NCBI GenBank assembly: GCA_958367245.1 | Contig: CATXEA010000017.1 | Span: 1 to 64,000 of the forward strand | Direction: 5' to 3' | Source of the DNA: an uncultured Blautia sp. | GTDB lineage: Bacteria > Bacillota > Clostridia > Lachnospirales > Lachnospiraceae | Length of the DNA stretch: 64,000 nucleotides | In this document: piece by piece, positions 48,929 through 57,846 of the stretch | How positions within the stretch are numbered: position 1 is the first letter of the stretch | Layout: every line of letters begins with the position of its first letter | The notes under the pieces: model-generated | The model's input: only the letters and a program-made list of their open reading frames with translations | What the model was told of the DNA's origin: nothing | The model's database searches: none | Made by a program: the position numbers and the translations under genes

Positions 48929-51900
48929 TCATCCTCTCACAAAAGGAACCAGTGTAAAACAGAATCGGAAAAAGTTTTCATCAAACCTGTATTTTTCTAT
49001 TACCTCAGGTCCGCAGCTATTAGAACCAATTCCATTTAAGGCATAATCCACACAAAGCACTGTGCTGTCCGCCTCGACAAGCTCGTAATTGTGCGCTGCT
49101 CGCTCCAGCTCTTCCTGAGTATAACGTGATGCATTAAAGGAAAATGTTTTTTCAGATACCGCAGTGATTCCAAACTGCGGATTGAAAATCTCAACATAAT
49201 CGCAGTCAAAATGACTTCCGTTTTCCTGCGGCATAATATAATCCTCATGCATCTCTCTCACCTTTGCACGATACAGACTGTGACAGGAGGCTCTGTGTTT
49301 GTCCCGATAGCTCTCCTGCGGTCCCATTCCGTAATAGCAGGCCTCATTCAGACGTTTATCAAGGAAAAGCCTTACACCAAATCTTGGAAGCTCCGGAAAT
49401 TCCTCATCTTTTTTTACTGTAAATGCAGATGTTATTTTTCCGCCGGAATCAACTGTCCAGCTAACCTCCACATCCATAATTTTCTGCACAGTCGGCGCAA
49501 CTACTGCTCCATGACAGGTTATCACAACCTCGTTTCTGCTCTGGCATACATCAATATCGTAAGCTCTAATACCCGCTTCGTCATAATGCGCCTTCTTCCA
49601 CTGCGCTTTTCTGTACATATCATTATCTGTAGGCGCTCTCCAAATATTCAGTTCCATCGGATGATTCAGATAATTCCTGCCTGCAAAGGTGAGCTGGTCA
49701 AAAAGAGCAGTCCGCTTATCAAGCGTATAAACAAAGTCCCTTGCTTTGATTTCAATTTTCGTATCAGATTCTTTCACACAAATTTCTGCATCCTTCACCG
49801 GATTGTTCAGCCATTTCAAAGCCTGCTGATTTCTACCGTCACAATTTGTGAGAAGAATTTCATCAAACCCTAAAATATGATGTTTTTCCAGAAGCGGTAT
49901 CTCTTTTTTCAAACAATAAATCAGTTTCAGATAAACCTTTCCTGTATCTGGAATTTGAAGTCTCAATTCTGTTTTTCCCTCACTGTGAGGCTCTGCAAAA
50001 ATCTCAGGAAGCTTTCCCCGTCCTATACTCAGACCGTCCCGGGATACCTCATAAAAAATATCTGCATAGTCCTTCAGATTATCAAAATCCATATAATTGT
50101 GAAGAATCAACTCTCCGCTTTCCTGATCAAAGGAAACAACCCTTGCAGGACGATGTACATTTTTGTATTCCAGAAGCCCTGTATGAGGAGTGCGGTCAGG
50201 GTACACAAGACCATCCATACAGAAGTTTCCATCATGGATTTTTTCCCCGTGGTCGCCTCCGTAGTAATAGATTGTCCTTCCATCCAATGCCTTCCCATGG
50301 GCAATTCCGTGGTCGCACCACTCCCATACAAAACCGCCGCACATTCTGTCATCTTTCTGAATCATCTGGAAATAATCCTCGAAATCTCCTGGGCCGTTGC
50401 CCATACTGTGGCAGTATTCCACCAGAAGGAATGGCTTGCTTCCATCTTTTTCAAGATACTCCTCTATTTCCCCAAGAGATGGATACATACGACTGTAGAT
50501 ATCAAGGTTTTCATAATTATAGACCACGCTGTAATTGCGGTATCTGGCGCTTTCGTACTGGGTGATTCCTGCAGGGTCAAAATTTTTTGTCCACTCAAGA
50601 GCCTTTTCGAAATTACATCCGTAAGCGCTTTCATTTCCCATTGACCACATAACAATGCAGAAACGGTTTTTATCACGCTGAACCATCCTCTTTACTCTGT
50701 CGAGAATCGCCTCTTCCCATGCAGGGTCATCTGCAATTTTTTCATTCCATCGGTCAAATCTGTTGTAATCCGTATCGACCTTTCGATACAGCATAAACGG
50801 CCCGTGCGCCTCAATGTCTGCCTCATCAATAACCATAAAGCCATATTTTTCGCACATCTGATAAAAATACGGGACATTTGGATAATGGCTGGAGCGAATC
50901 GCATTGAAGTTGTGCTGTTTCATCAGTGTAAGGTCTTTTTTTATTTTCTGCACATCAACTGTAAAGCCTGTTTCCGGATCAGAATCATGGCGGTTCACAC
51001 CGCGGAATTTTATCTTCTGCCCGTTAAATAAAATTACCTTATCAACAATCTCCATTTTGCGTAAAGCGATATGCTCTGTAATCGTCTCATGTTCTGTCTC
51101 AAGAATCATGGTATATAAATATGGAGCTTCTGTATTCCAAAGTTTCGGACAGACAATCTCAAACTCTGCCGTTCCATTTTTTTCAAGCTGTCCCTGTGAG
51201 ACGACCGCCCCGTTTTTGTCCTCGATATTTATGTTCAGCAAGACTGGCTCCTGATAAAATCCCACCTTAATCTTTACCTTTGCCAAATCCTCAGAAATGT
51301 CGGTCGTGATGCGATAATCCCAGACTGCCCTCTCCGGCCGCTTCAGAATATACACATCCCGGAAAATCCCGCTCATGCGGAATTTATCCTGATCTTCCAG
51401 ATAGGAGCCGTCACACCATTTGAGAACAAGGACGGAAATGCTGTTTTCTCCTTCCTTCAAAAAATCTGTTACATCGAATTCACTTGTCATATGAGACACC
51501 TGGCTGTATCCCACATATTTCCCGTTAAGCCACAGATAAAAACAACTGTCCACTCCTTCAAAATTCAGAAATGCCTTTGGCGCTTTTTCTTCTTTCTGAT
51601 AAAAAAATTTATGGACATAGGCTCCGCATGGTATATCATGTGGTACATATGGCGGGTCAAAAGGAAATGGATATCGGATATTTGTATATTGAGGTATGTC
51701 ATAGCCTGCTGTCTGCCAGACCCCCGGAACCATAATTTCATCAAATTCCGAAACGTCATATCCTTCTTCATAAAACAAATCCGTCACATCGAAGATGCTG
51801 TTATAATATCGAAACTTCCAGTTTCCATTCAAAATCTGCAATCTGTCTGATTTCTCCCTGTGCTCATCCAAATCATCCTGTCTTTTCGATGCAGGCACAT

Positions 51901-51970
51901 AATACGCTCTGGGCGGCATGGTATTTTCATGCAGTATATGCAGGTCCTCGTAATAACGCGGTACAATCAT
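48929..51970 (-). CDS. lacZ: GH2 beta-galactosidase
   Basis: The 1,013-aa protein has the five-domain LacZ layout: sugar-binding jelly roll, immunoglobulin-like domain, TIM barrel, a second Ig-like domain and the C-terminal beta-gal small-chain domain. The acid/base Glu is in VMWSMGNESAYG and the nucleophile Glu in FLLVEYCHSMGNG. It hydrolyses terminal beta-galactosides. No signal peptide, so it acts on imported sugar. It is the first gene of the operon with the GPH transporter and is divergent from an AraC regulator. GAGGAGAGG is its ribosome binding site. Confidence 0.94.
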   Translation of the reverse strand: MIVPRYYEDLHILHENTMPPRAYYVPASKRQDDLDEHREKSDRLQILNGNWKFRYYNSIFDVTDLFYEEGYDVSEFDEIMVPGVWQTAGYDIPQYTNIRYPFPFDPPYVPHDIPCGAYVHKFFYQKEEKAPKAFLNFEGVDSCFYLWLNGKYVGYSQVSHMTSEFDVTDFLKEGENSISVLVLKWCDGSYLEDQDKFRMSGIFRDVYILKRPERAVWDYRITTDISEDLAKVKIKVGFYQEPVLLNINIEDKNGAVVSQGQLEKNGTAEFEIVCPKLWNTEAPYLYTMILETEHETITEHIALRKMEIVDKVILFNGQKIKFRGVNRHDSDPETGFTVDVQKIKKDLTLMKQHNFNAIRSSHYPNVPYFYQMCEKYGFMVIDEADIEAHGPFMLYRKVDTDYNRFDRWNEKIADDPAWEEAILDRVKRMVQRDKNRFCIVMWSMGNESAYGCNFEKALEWTKNFDPAGITQYESARYRNYSVVYNYENLDIYSRMYPSLGEIEEYLEKDGSKPFLLVEYCHSMGNGPGDFEDYFQMIQKDDRMCGGFVWEWCDHGIAHGKALDGRTIYYYGGDHGEKIHDGNFCMDGLVYPDRTPHTGLLEYKNVHRPARVVSFDQESGELILHNYMDFDNLKDYADIFYEVSRDGLSIGRGKLPEIFAEPHSEGKTELRLQIPDTGKVYLKLIYCLKKEIPLLEKHHILGFDEILLTNCDGRNQQALKWLNNPVKDAEICVKESDTKIEIKARDFVYTLDKRTALFDQLTFAGRNYLNHPMELNIWRAPTDNDMYRKAQWKKAHYDEAGIRAYDIDVCQSRNEVVITCHGAVVAPTVQKIMDVEVSWTVDSGGKITSAFTVKKDEEFPELPRFGVRLFLDKRLNEACYYGMGPQESYRDKHRASCHSLYRAKVREMHEDYIMPQENGSHFDCDYVEIFNPQFGITAVSEKTFSFNASRYTQEELERAAHNYELVEADSTVLCVDYALNGIGSNSCGPEVIEKYRFDENFFRFCFTLVPFVRG

Positions 51971-52078
51971 TGTTTCCTCTCCTCAAACATGCATTTTTTG
52001 TTATCTGTTACCAGTTTTCACTTACTTCTCCGGAAATGCAAGTCTTGTCTTTGACTAAGATAAGCATACTGTAATATG

Positions 52079-52114
52079 CAAAATATGTCTATAAACGGAA
52101 GTAGACAAAATATG
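52079..52114. promoter_or_regulatory. direct repeats, probable AraC operator between divergent genes
   Basis: CAAAATATG occurs at 52079-52087 and 52106-52114 (27-bp spacing) within the roughly 190-bp region between lacZ and the AraC gene. A GTCTA...TAGAC inverted repeat is also present (52087-52106). The spacing of repeats fits AraC-type two-site binding and control of both divergent promoters. Confidence 0.5.
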
Positions 52115-52159
52115 CACAAAATGATACAATCAATAAAAAAGGAGGAGGGAAGCCGCGCC

Positions 52160-53029
52160 ATGTATATGAATACAGGATACCTGAATCATTCTCATATTGA
52201 TTTCAAAGATAAAAGCAGACCGCTGATCGTAGGGAGCTGCGGCACCTATCGGCTTTCTGCACACCCCAGAATGCCCACCTACCGCCCCAGAGGCCGTGTG
52301 GATTATCAGATTATCTATATTGCGTCCGGACAGGGATATTTTCATTTCGGCAATCCGGAAAATGAAACGATTGTTCCGGCAGGAAATATAGTTTTGTTCC
52401 GACCTAAGGAATTTCAGAAATATGAATACTATGGGGTGGATAAAACAGAAGTTTACTGGATACATTTTACGGGAAGTGATGTTAAAAATATTCTGCGCAA
52501 ATATGGTTTTTCGGATAAACAGCGTGTTTTCCCTGTAGGTACTTTACTTGAATATGAGCAGATTTTTAAAAGAATCATCGTAGAACTGCAAAGATGTCAG
52601 GATAATTACGAAGAGATGTTAACTCTGCTGCTGCGCCACCTTCTAATTCTTTTTCACAGAGAGCTGACCAGAGAACATGTTTTAAAAAATGAATATATGG
52701 AACATGAAATGAGCGCTGCCGCCGCCTATTTCCACGAGAATTACAATCGTGATATCAATATTGAGGAATATGCCGCTTCCAGAGGTATGAGCGTTAGCTG
52801 GTTTATACGAAATTTCAAAAAATATACCGGCTCCACTCCCATGCAGTTTATTGTATCTCTCCGCATCAGCAATGCACAGATTCTTCTGGAAACCACTAAT
52901 TATGCAGTAAATGAGATTTCCAGAATTGTAGGATATGATAACCAGCTCTATTTCAGCAGACTTTTTCATAAACTAAAGGGATATTCTCCGACGAAATATC
53001 GGAAACGAAAAACAGAAATTCAGATATAG
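52160..53029 (+). CDS. AraC-family regulator of the beta-galactosidase operon
   Basis: The start at ATG 52160 (MYMNTGYLNHSHIDFKDK) is chosen for GGAGGAGG upstream; an earlier frame start lacks one. The 289-aa protein has an N-terminal AraC_binding cupin (YRPRGRVDYQIIYIASGQGY) and a C-terminal HTH pair (DINIEEYAASRGMSVSWFIR and YDNQLYFSRLFHKLKGYSP). It is divergent from lacZ and should activate it in response to a galactoside or derivative. Confidence 0.9.
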   Translation: MYMNTGYLNHSHIDFKDKSRPLIVGSCGTYRLSAHPRMPTYRPRGRVDYQIIYIASGQGYFHFGNPENETIVPAGNIVLFRPKEFQKYEYYGVDKTEVYWIHFTGSDVKNILRKYGFSDKQRVFPVGTLLEYEQIFKRIIVELQRCQDNYEEMLTLLLRHLLILFHRELTREHVLKNEYMEHEMSAAAAYFHENYNRDINIEEYAASRGMSVSWFIRNFKKYTGSTPMQFIVSLRISNAQILLETTNYAVNEISRIVGYDNQLYFSRLFHKLKGYSPTKYRKRKTEIQI

Positions 53030-53039
53030 TATTTGGATC

Positions 53040-53074
53040 AGGGGAAGTTTCTCTGCCTGAAACCTCCCCTTTCA
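53040..53074 (+). terminator. putative terminator after the AraC gene
   Basis: AGGGGAAGTTTC and GAAACCTCCCCT form a 12-bp stem with one mismatch around a short loop, 11 bp after the AraC stop. The following T-run is short (TTTC), so strength is uncertain. Confidence 0.55.
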
Positions 53075-53094
53075 CATGTATAGAAATATATTTT

Positions 53095-53310
53095 TCAGAT
53101 GCGCTCCAGCACATCGCTCATCCCGTCAATGGCATCGTCAACTGCAGCCAATGCCTCAGAAAGCGTGTCCATGACAATTGAATCAGCCCCTTCTTCCTCA
53201 TACTCATCTACAAGCTCTGCAAATTCCATTTTCACTGACTCCATTTCCTCTGCCAGTTTCTGTAATCTTGCCCCTTTTGTATCTGTTTTCATTGAAACGA
53301 TTTTTTTCAT
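53095..53310 (-). CDS. small helical acidic protein, 71 aa
   Basis: The protein is helical and acidic (for example KLAEEMESVKMEFAELVDEY), with a repeating hydrophobic pattern suggestive of a coiled coil, and ends AIDGMSDVLERI. I do not recognise a family. It lies 48 bp downstream of the EFR1 gene, on the same strand, and may belong to that unit. Confidence 0.55.
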   Translation of the reverse strand: MKKIVSMKTDTKGARLQKLAEEMESVKMEFAELVDEYEEEGADSIVMDTLSEALAAVDDAIDGMSDVLERI

Positions 53311-53358
53311 GTTTTAAGACTCCTGTTCTTTATTCTTGTTTTGAAATTTTTTATACTC

Positions 53359-54138
53359 TTATTCTCCGCGAACCGGACAAAACAGCTCATTTCCTCTTCT
53401 TCCCGAGCAGACCTTCGCCAGCTTCTGAGCAAATTTATCCTGAAGAGACAGACTCAGGGCACGGGCATCTTCCGGACACACTGTTATACAGCGCATACAG
53501 GAAATACAGCGTGAGGAATCTGCTGTTTTCAGATTTACGGGAGAAATAGCTCCTGCCGGACAAAGCTCCGCGCAAAGCCCGCACAAGGTACAGCTATCAT
53601 TCGCTTCCGGTATTACCGGAACTACTTTATACTCCTTGTAAGGATAATTTCCGGGAAGATGTAAAACCGCCTCTTTGTCGTCCTCCTCGAATACTCCGAG
53701 AATTGTCTCTGCAAAAAGTCCCAGTTGTTTCCTGTCCTCCTCATCCGGTCTTCCCGCTGCAAACTGACGGGCAATGGAATGCTCTGCAATGGCAGCAACT
53801 CCCGCCTTACAGCAAAATCCCGCCTCTTCCAGATCGTCCTTTAATTCCAGAAGCGCATCCTCATAAGCTCTGTTTCCATACACTGCCACAGCAGCAGCCT
53901 TCGCTCCGTTTCCTTTCAGTCTGCTCAGATTCGCGCTTGCCATCAGTGGAATACGTCCCCCATACACCGGAGCTGCCACAATGCAGACATCTTCTTTCCT
54001 GATTTTATAATCCTGAAAACGCAGTCTGGAGTTGGAAAGATCAATCTCCACTTTTTCGCAGTCCCACTGACTGCTTAAAATATCTGCAACCTGTTTTGTT
54101 CCGCCTGTCGGACTGAAATATATTTCGTATAATTTCAT
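53359..54138 (-). CDS. EFR1-family flavodoxin-ferredoxin protein
   Basis: The 259-aa protein fuses an N-terminal flavodoxin-like domain (MKLYEIYFSPTGGTKQVADI and VAAPVYGGRIPLMA) to two [4Fe-4S] ferredoxin motifs (CTLCGLCAELCP and CISCMRCITVCP). EFR1 proteins are frequent in gut Clostridia and transfer electrons to unknown partners. A terminator of the histidine kinase gene lies just upstream, with a TATAAT beyond it that may be the promoter. Confidence 0.92.
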   Translation of the reverse strand: MKLYEIYFSPTGGTKQVADILSSQWDCEKVEIDLSNSRLRFQDYKIRKEDVCIVAAPVYGGRIPLMASANLSRLKGNGAKAAAVAVYGNRAYEDALLELKDDLEEAGFCCKAGVAAIAEHSIARQFAAGRPDEEDRKQLGLFAETILGVFEEDDKEAVLHLPGNYPYKEYKVVPVIPEANDSCTLCGLCAELCPAGAISPVNLKTADSSRCISCMRCITVCPEDARALSLSLQDKFAQKLAKVCSGRRGNELFCPVRGE

Positions 54139-54193
54139 TTTTGTCTTTACTCCTCTCGCAGTAATTCTTAATTGTCTTTATTATAACAAACAA

Positions 54194-54231
54194 AGGAAAG
54201 AAAAGGAACTGTCTCAGTCCCTTTTCTTTCC
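54194..54231 (-). terminator. intrinsic terminator of the two-component operon
   Basis: GGAAAGAAAAGGAACT and AGTCCCTTTTCTTTCC form a 16-bp stem with one mismatch and a 4-6 nt loop. On the minus strand it is followed by TTTGTTTGTT. It lies 12 bp after the histidine kinase stop. Confidence 0.8.
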
Positions 54232-54242
54232 TCCTCTTATCT

Positions 54243-56771
54243 TTATTTCTCTTTTTTTCCTTCTGCTGCAAAGGTAATCATAACCTTAAATAAATCGCCG
54301 TCCACAAACAGCTTGAACTCACCGCCCTGAAGCTCTGTCAGGCTCTTTGCAATGGAAAGACCAAGGCCGCTGCCCTCTGTGTTTCTGGAGATATCTCCTC
54401 TTATGAAACGCTCTGTAAGCTCGTCTGCGGAGATATTTAACGGCTGTGCGGAGATATTTTTCAGGGTAAAGATTACTTTCTTGTTCTTATTGCATACCTC
54501 TGCATAAACTCTTGTCCCCTCCATGGCGTATTTGACAACATTGCCGAAAATATTGGAAAGCACACGCCACATTCTCTGTCCGTCTGCACGAATCACGGAG
54601 GCTTCATCCTCGAAATGTACCATCATGGTAAGATTCTTTTCCTGAAATTTTTCTTCAAATTCACCAAGAACCTGATGAATCAGTTCCACGAAATCAAGCT
54701 CTGTCATCTCTAAATTAATATTACCGGAGCTTGCCTTGGAAGCTTCTACCACATCCTCTGTAAGAATCTTTAATCTCTGTGATTTCTCATCCAGAATCTG
54801 CAGGTATCCCTGAATCTTCGGGTCTGTAAAGTTCTCTCTTTTCAGAAGGTCTACATAATTGATAATGGAAGTAAGAGGCGTCTTAATATCGTGGGACACG
54901 TTGGTGATAAGGTCTGTTTTCATCCGCTCGCTTCTCATGGTTTTTTCCACTGCTGCGTCAAGACCGTCGCCGATGTTATTAATATATTTCGCCATTTCCC
55001 TGCGCTTGCCGTTTACCTTCTCAAGAGGAATCTTATACTGCAGTTCCCCTCCGCTGATGCGTTTGAGTCCGTCAAGTAAGATATCCCTGCCGTAAATCAT
55101 TGCCTGAAATCCGTTCATAATCTTTTTGAACCATTTAAGGATTCTCTTACAGCCTTTATAGATCCATTTGCAAACCAGTCTGCAAAGACTGTTTTTCCAG
55201 ATTGTCTTAGCCTTGATTCTGCGGACAAGACTGAGCCATCCAATAAGGAACAAAGTCTGTGCAAAAATGGAAAAGGCAATTCCCAGAATCATAAGTTCTT
55301 TCACATGGTCAATCGGCATGTTCAGGTTCAGTCCCAGCATAAGTCCGAAAAAGAGAAGCCCGCCTGTCAGGGCTGCCGCAATCTCTGTATAAATACCGTC
55401 AAACCAGTTCAGATGGATTTCTTCATCCTCCGGCTTTCTTCCTGCCATCAGAGTCAGCCATAAAATCAGCATCAGCCATAAAACTGCGCTGATCGCTTCT
55501 GCTGCAAGAACCGGTTTCAATTTTCCGGCAAATCGGTTGTATTCTTCATTCGCCGCTGCAAGCTTATCGTCAGCCGGGAATCCTGTATCAATTCCAATGG
55601 CAAAAACATAATTTTGGGCATCGCTGATATAGTCTGCATGATATTCCAGAGCTCCCAGCAGATTATTTTCCGTCATCTTGTCAATATTTGTACTACCGCC
55701 CTCCTCAGAAGAAATCAGTACATAGGATAAAAAGGAATACCCCTGCATTTCTCCCAATGCTCTGTCAAGATTGTTATAGTTTTCGTAATCTTTTTTATTT
55801 GTATATATCTTTTCCTGCTCCAGATCCGCGTAAAGATAGGTTACGTTTGTTTTTCCCTCTTCATAAGTGGAAAGGTCTCCATATCCATAAGTGCCGTTTA
55901 TGAATCCGTTGAGTTCATTCAGCGCGTAAGCAAGCTCTGTAAATGCATCCTCAGGTTTCCATTCCGGGTTCTGATTGACAAAATCCAGGATATTTTCATA
56001 GCCTTCCGGACTGTAGGGTTCTCCAATCCCTGTTGTCTGGTCTATAAGGTTTGGATTGTAATCCCCCACAGCCATACATCCTACATAATTCTGAGGAATC
56101 GAAGTGCTTTTGTCTGTAACCTCGCCGAATTCCCTACCATCATAGACTGCATATCTGAGAAATCCCGCTATCTGACTATCTGTACAATTTTGGAGGAATC
56201 CTCCTGTCTCCTCATAAGTGAAGTATTCTTCTTCTGCTGTCTGACTTAATTCACACTCAATTGTTCCATTCTTAAGCCCCTGTATAAACTCATTGTAATA
56301 GTAATAGTGATACGTTCCATCTTCCTTTCTGCATTTAAGAAGAGGCATATCGTATCCATAATAACTATCTGTATTTCCCCACTCCTCTGCCCATTTGTTC
56401 AGGTCCGCTGCTTTATACAGAAATCCGCTGCTTTCTTCCCTGGAAGGATTGACGGCTTTTGTAAGGGAAACCGCTTCTCCCTGATAGAAGATGTCCACAT
56501 CCATAAGTGCAGAATCCGTATTCTCTCCCAGTATCTCTTTTACGATTTCCGACTTTAAATCAAAGATAATCCTGTATCCATTGTCATACACAAGCTCACT
56601 GAACTTCGAACTGTCCCTGAAATCCTCTCCGCTTTCCAGAGAAATTCCGGCTCTGCCCATTCGGTAAATAACAATTCCCCCAAAGGCGGCACACACCAGC
56701 ATTACATAGGATAAAAGAATTGCAATTCCTTTCATCCATCCGCTTCTGTACCATTTTTTCTTCATAATCAT
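54243..56771 (-). CDS. sensor histidine kinase with large extracytoplasmic domain
   Basis: The 842-aa protein has an N-terminal membrane helix (about 13-33), a sensing domain of about 390 residues outside the membrane, three further membrane helices around 425-530, a HAMP-like linker and then HisKA (NVSHDIKTPLTSIINYVDLL, phospho-accepting His) and HATPase_c (N box near VLSNIFGNVVKYA, G boxes in EGSGLGLSIAKSL). It phosphorylates the response regulator encoded 30 bp upstream. The signal is unknown. Confidence 0.93.
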   Translation of the reverse strand: MIMKKKWYRSGWMKGIAILLSYVMLVCAAFGGIVIYRMGRAGISLESGEDFRDSSKFSELVYDNGYRIIFDLKSEIVKEILGENTDSALMDVDIFYQGEAVSLTKAVNPSREESSGFLYKAADLNKWAEEWGNTDSYYGYDMPLLKCRKEDGTYHYYYYNEFIQGLKNGTIECELSQTAEEEYFTYEETGGFLQNCTDSQIAGFLRYAVYDGREFGEVTDKSTSIPQNYVGCMAVGDYNPNLIDQTTGIGEPYSPEGYENILDFVNQNPEWKPEDAFTELAYALNELNGFINGTYGYGDLSTYEEGKTNVTYLYADLEQEKIYTNKKDYENYNNLDRALGEMQGYSFLSYVLISSEEGGSTNIDKMTENNLLGALEYHADYISDAQNYVFAIGIDTGFPADDKLAAANEEYNRFAGKLKPVLAAEAISAVLWLMLILWLTLMAGRKPEDEEIHLNWFDGIYTEIAAALTGGLLFFGLMLGLNLNMPIDHVKELMILGIAFSIFAQTLFLIGWLSLVRRIKAKTIWKNSLCRLVCKWIYKGCKRILKWFKKIMNGFQAMIYGRDILLDGLKRISGGELQYKIPLEKVNGKRREMAKYINNIGDGLDAAVEKTMRSERMKTDLITNVSHDIKTPLTSIINYVDLLKRENFTDPKIQGYLQILDEKSQRLKILTEDVVEASKASSGNINLEMTELDFVELIHQVLGEFEEKFQEKNLTMMVHFEDEASVIRADGQRMWRVLSNIFGNVVKYAMEGTRVYAEVCNKNKKVIFTLKNISAQPLNISADELTERFIRGDISRNTEGSGLGLSIAKSLTELQGGEFKLFVDGDLFKVMITFAAEGKKEK

Positions 56772-56801
56772 CGTCCCCTTTCTTCAAATACACATTTCCT
56801 T

Positions 56802-57497
56802 TCAAATTTTTTCCATTTTGTATCCAAGTCCCCAGACTACCTTTAAATATCTTGGCTCCTTTGGATTAATTTCGATTTTTTCCCGAATGTGACGGATGTG
56901 TACTGCCACTGTATTCTCTGCTGCCACAGCCTCCTCATTCCAGATATTTTCGTATATCTGATTAATGGAAAATACCTTTCCCTGATTCTTAATCAGAAAT
57001 AAAAGAATGTTGTACTCTATTGGCGTAAGCTTCACAAGCTCTCCGTCTACTCTTACTTCCTTTAATTCATCGTTTACACTAAGTCCTCCTGTTTCATAAA
57101 TCATGGAATTCTCTCTGGGAACTGCGGCTCCCAGTCTGGTGTATCTGCGAAGCTGGGATTTCACTCTGGCTACCAGCTCCAGCGGGCTGAACGGCTTCGT
57201 CACATAATCGTCAGCCCCCACATTAAGTCCGAGGATTTTGTCCGCATCCTCTGACTTCGCAGAAAGAATAATAATGGGAAGCGGATTTTCTTCCCGAATC
57301 TTTAAAGTTGCCCGAATACCGTCAAGCCTTGGCATCATAATGTCGATAATCAGAAGATCTATTTTCTGATTTCGAAGCACCTCCATTGCCTCAACTCCGT
57401 CATAGGCTGTAACAATCTCATATCCTTCCTGCTGCAGATAAATGGAAATCGCTTCCACAATCGCTTTATCATCATCGCAAACCAATATCTTTGCCAT
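56802..57497 (-). CDS. OmpR/PhoB-family response regulator
   Basis: The 231-aa protein has a receiver domain (acidic pocket in ILVCDDDKAI, phospho-acceptor Asp in LLIIDIMMPRLDG, Thr/Ser and Lys in IILSAKSED and YVTKPFSPLEL) and a C-terminal winged helix (VKLTPIEYNILLFLIKNQGK, then VAVHIRHIREKIE). It is the partner of the kinase encoded downstream in the same operon. AGGAGGAAGGAG precedes the ATG. Confidence 0.95.
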   Translation of the reverse strand: MAKILVCDDDKAIVEAISIYLQQEGYEIVTAYDGVEAMEVLRNQKIDLLIIDIMMPRLDGIRATLKIREENPLPIIILSAKSEDADKILGLNVGADDYVTKPFSPLELVARVKSQLRRYTRLGAAVPRENSMIYETGGLSVNDELKEVRVDGELVKLTPIEYNILLFLIKNQGKVFSINQIYENIWNEEAVAAENTVAVHIRHIREKIEINPKEPRYLKVVWGLGYKMEKI

Positions 57498-57582
57498 AAC
57501 TTTCTCCTTCCTCCTGCTGTCAATGCTTTCTGTCTTTTATGATTTAAGGATAACAGTGTTTTTTTAATTTGAAAGGGGGAAA

Positions 57583-57636
57583 TTCTTAAGAATTTCTTAT
57601 TTTTTCGTTTATACAGACTTTAGAGTAAGTTTACAA
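57583..57636 (-). promoter_or_regulatory. promoter of the two-component operon with direct-repeat site
   Basis: On the minus strand TTGTAA (57631-57636) and TATAAA (57608-57613) are 17 bp apart and give a good promoter. Just downstream, TTCTTA repeats at 57583-57588 and 57594-57599, an 11-bp period typical of OmpR-family binding sites, within a longer AATTCTTAAGAATT palindrome (57581-57594). The regulator may therefore control its own operon. Confidence 0.6.
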
Positions 57637-57846
57637 TATATTTTTAAATCTGTCTATTCATAAGGTAACTCTGCAAAAAGATTCGGGAATTCCTGTACAT
57701 AATATAATTTTTTGTATTTTTTGTGTTTTTCTATAGAAAAATCAAAAAAATCATGGTAAAATTAGGCAGTATTACAATACAATATTGTACACCCTCTGTG
57801 AGATGTACAGAAAAAACTTTTTAAAGTAAAAAGGAGGCGTAATTCT
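57637..57846 (+). promoter_or_regulatory. upstream region of the secreted-protein gene
   Basis: The stretch contains TATAAT (57703-57708) and TAAAAT (about 57757) hexamers, but no convincing -35. A palindrome ACAATATTGT lies at 57779-57788 and overlaps a TGTAC...GTACA inverted repeat. AAAGGAGGCG precedes the ATG at 57847. No other gene or RNA is seen in the gap. Confidence 0.45.

Noticed and set aside
49877..50644. 255-aa and other plus-strand ORFs inside the beta-galactosidase gene
   Set aside because: They are antisense shadows of a well-conserved GH2 gene and have neither start signals nor recognisable domains.
57637..57846. Riboswitch in the leader of the secreted-protein gene
   Set aside because: Only short inverted repeats are visible and no conserved aptamer core could be recognised.
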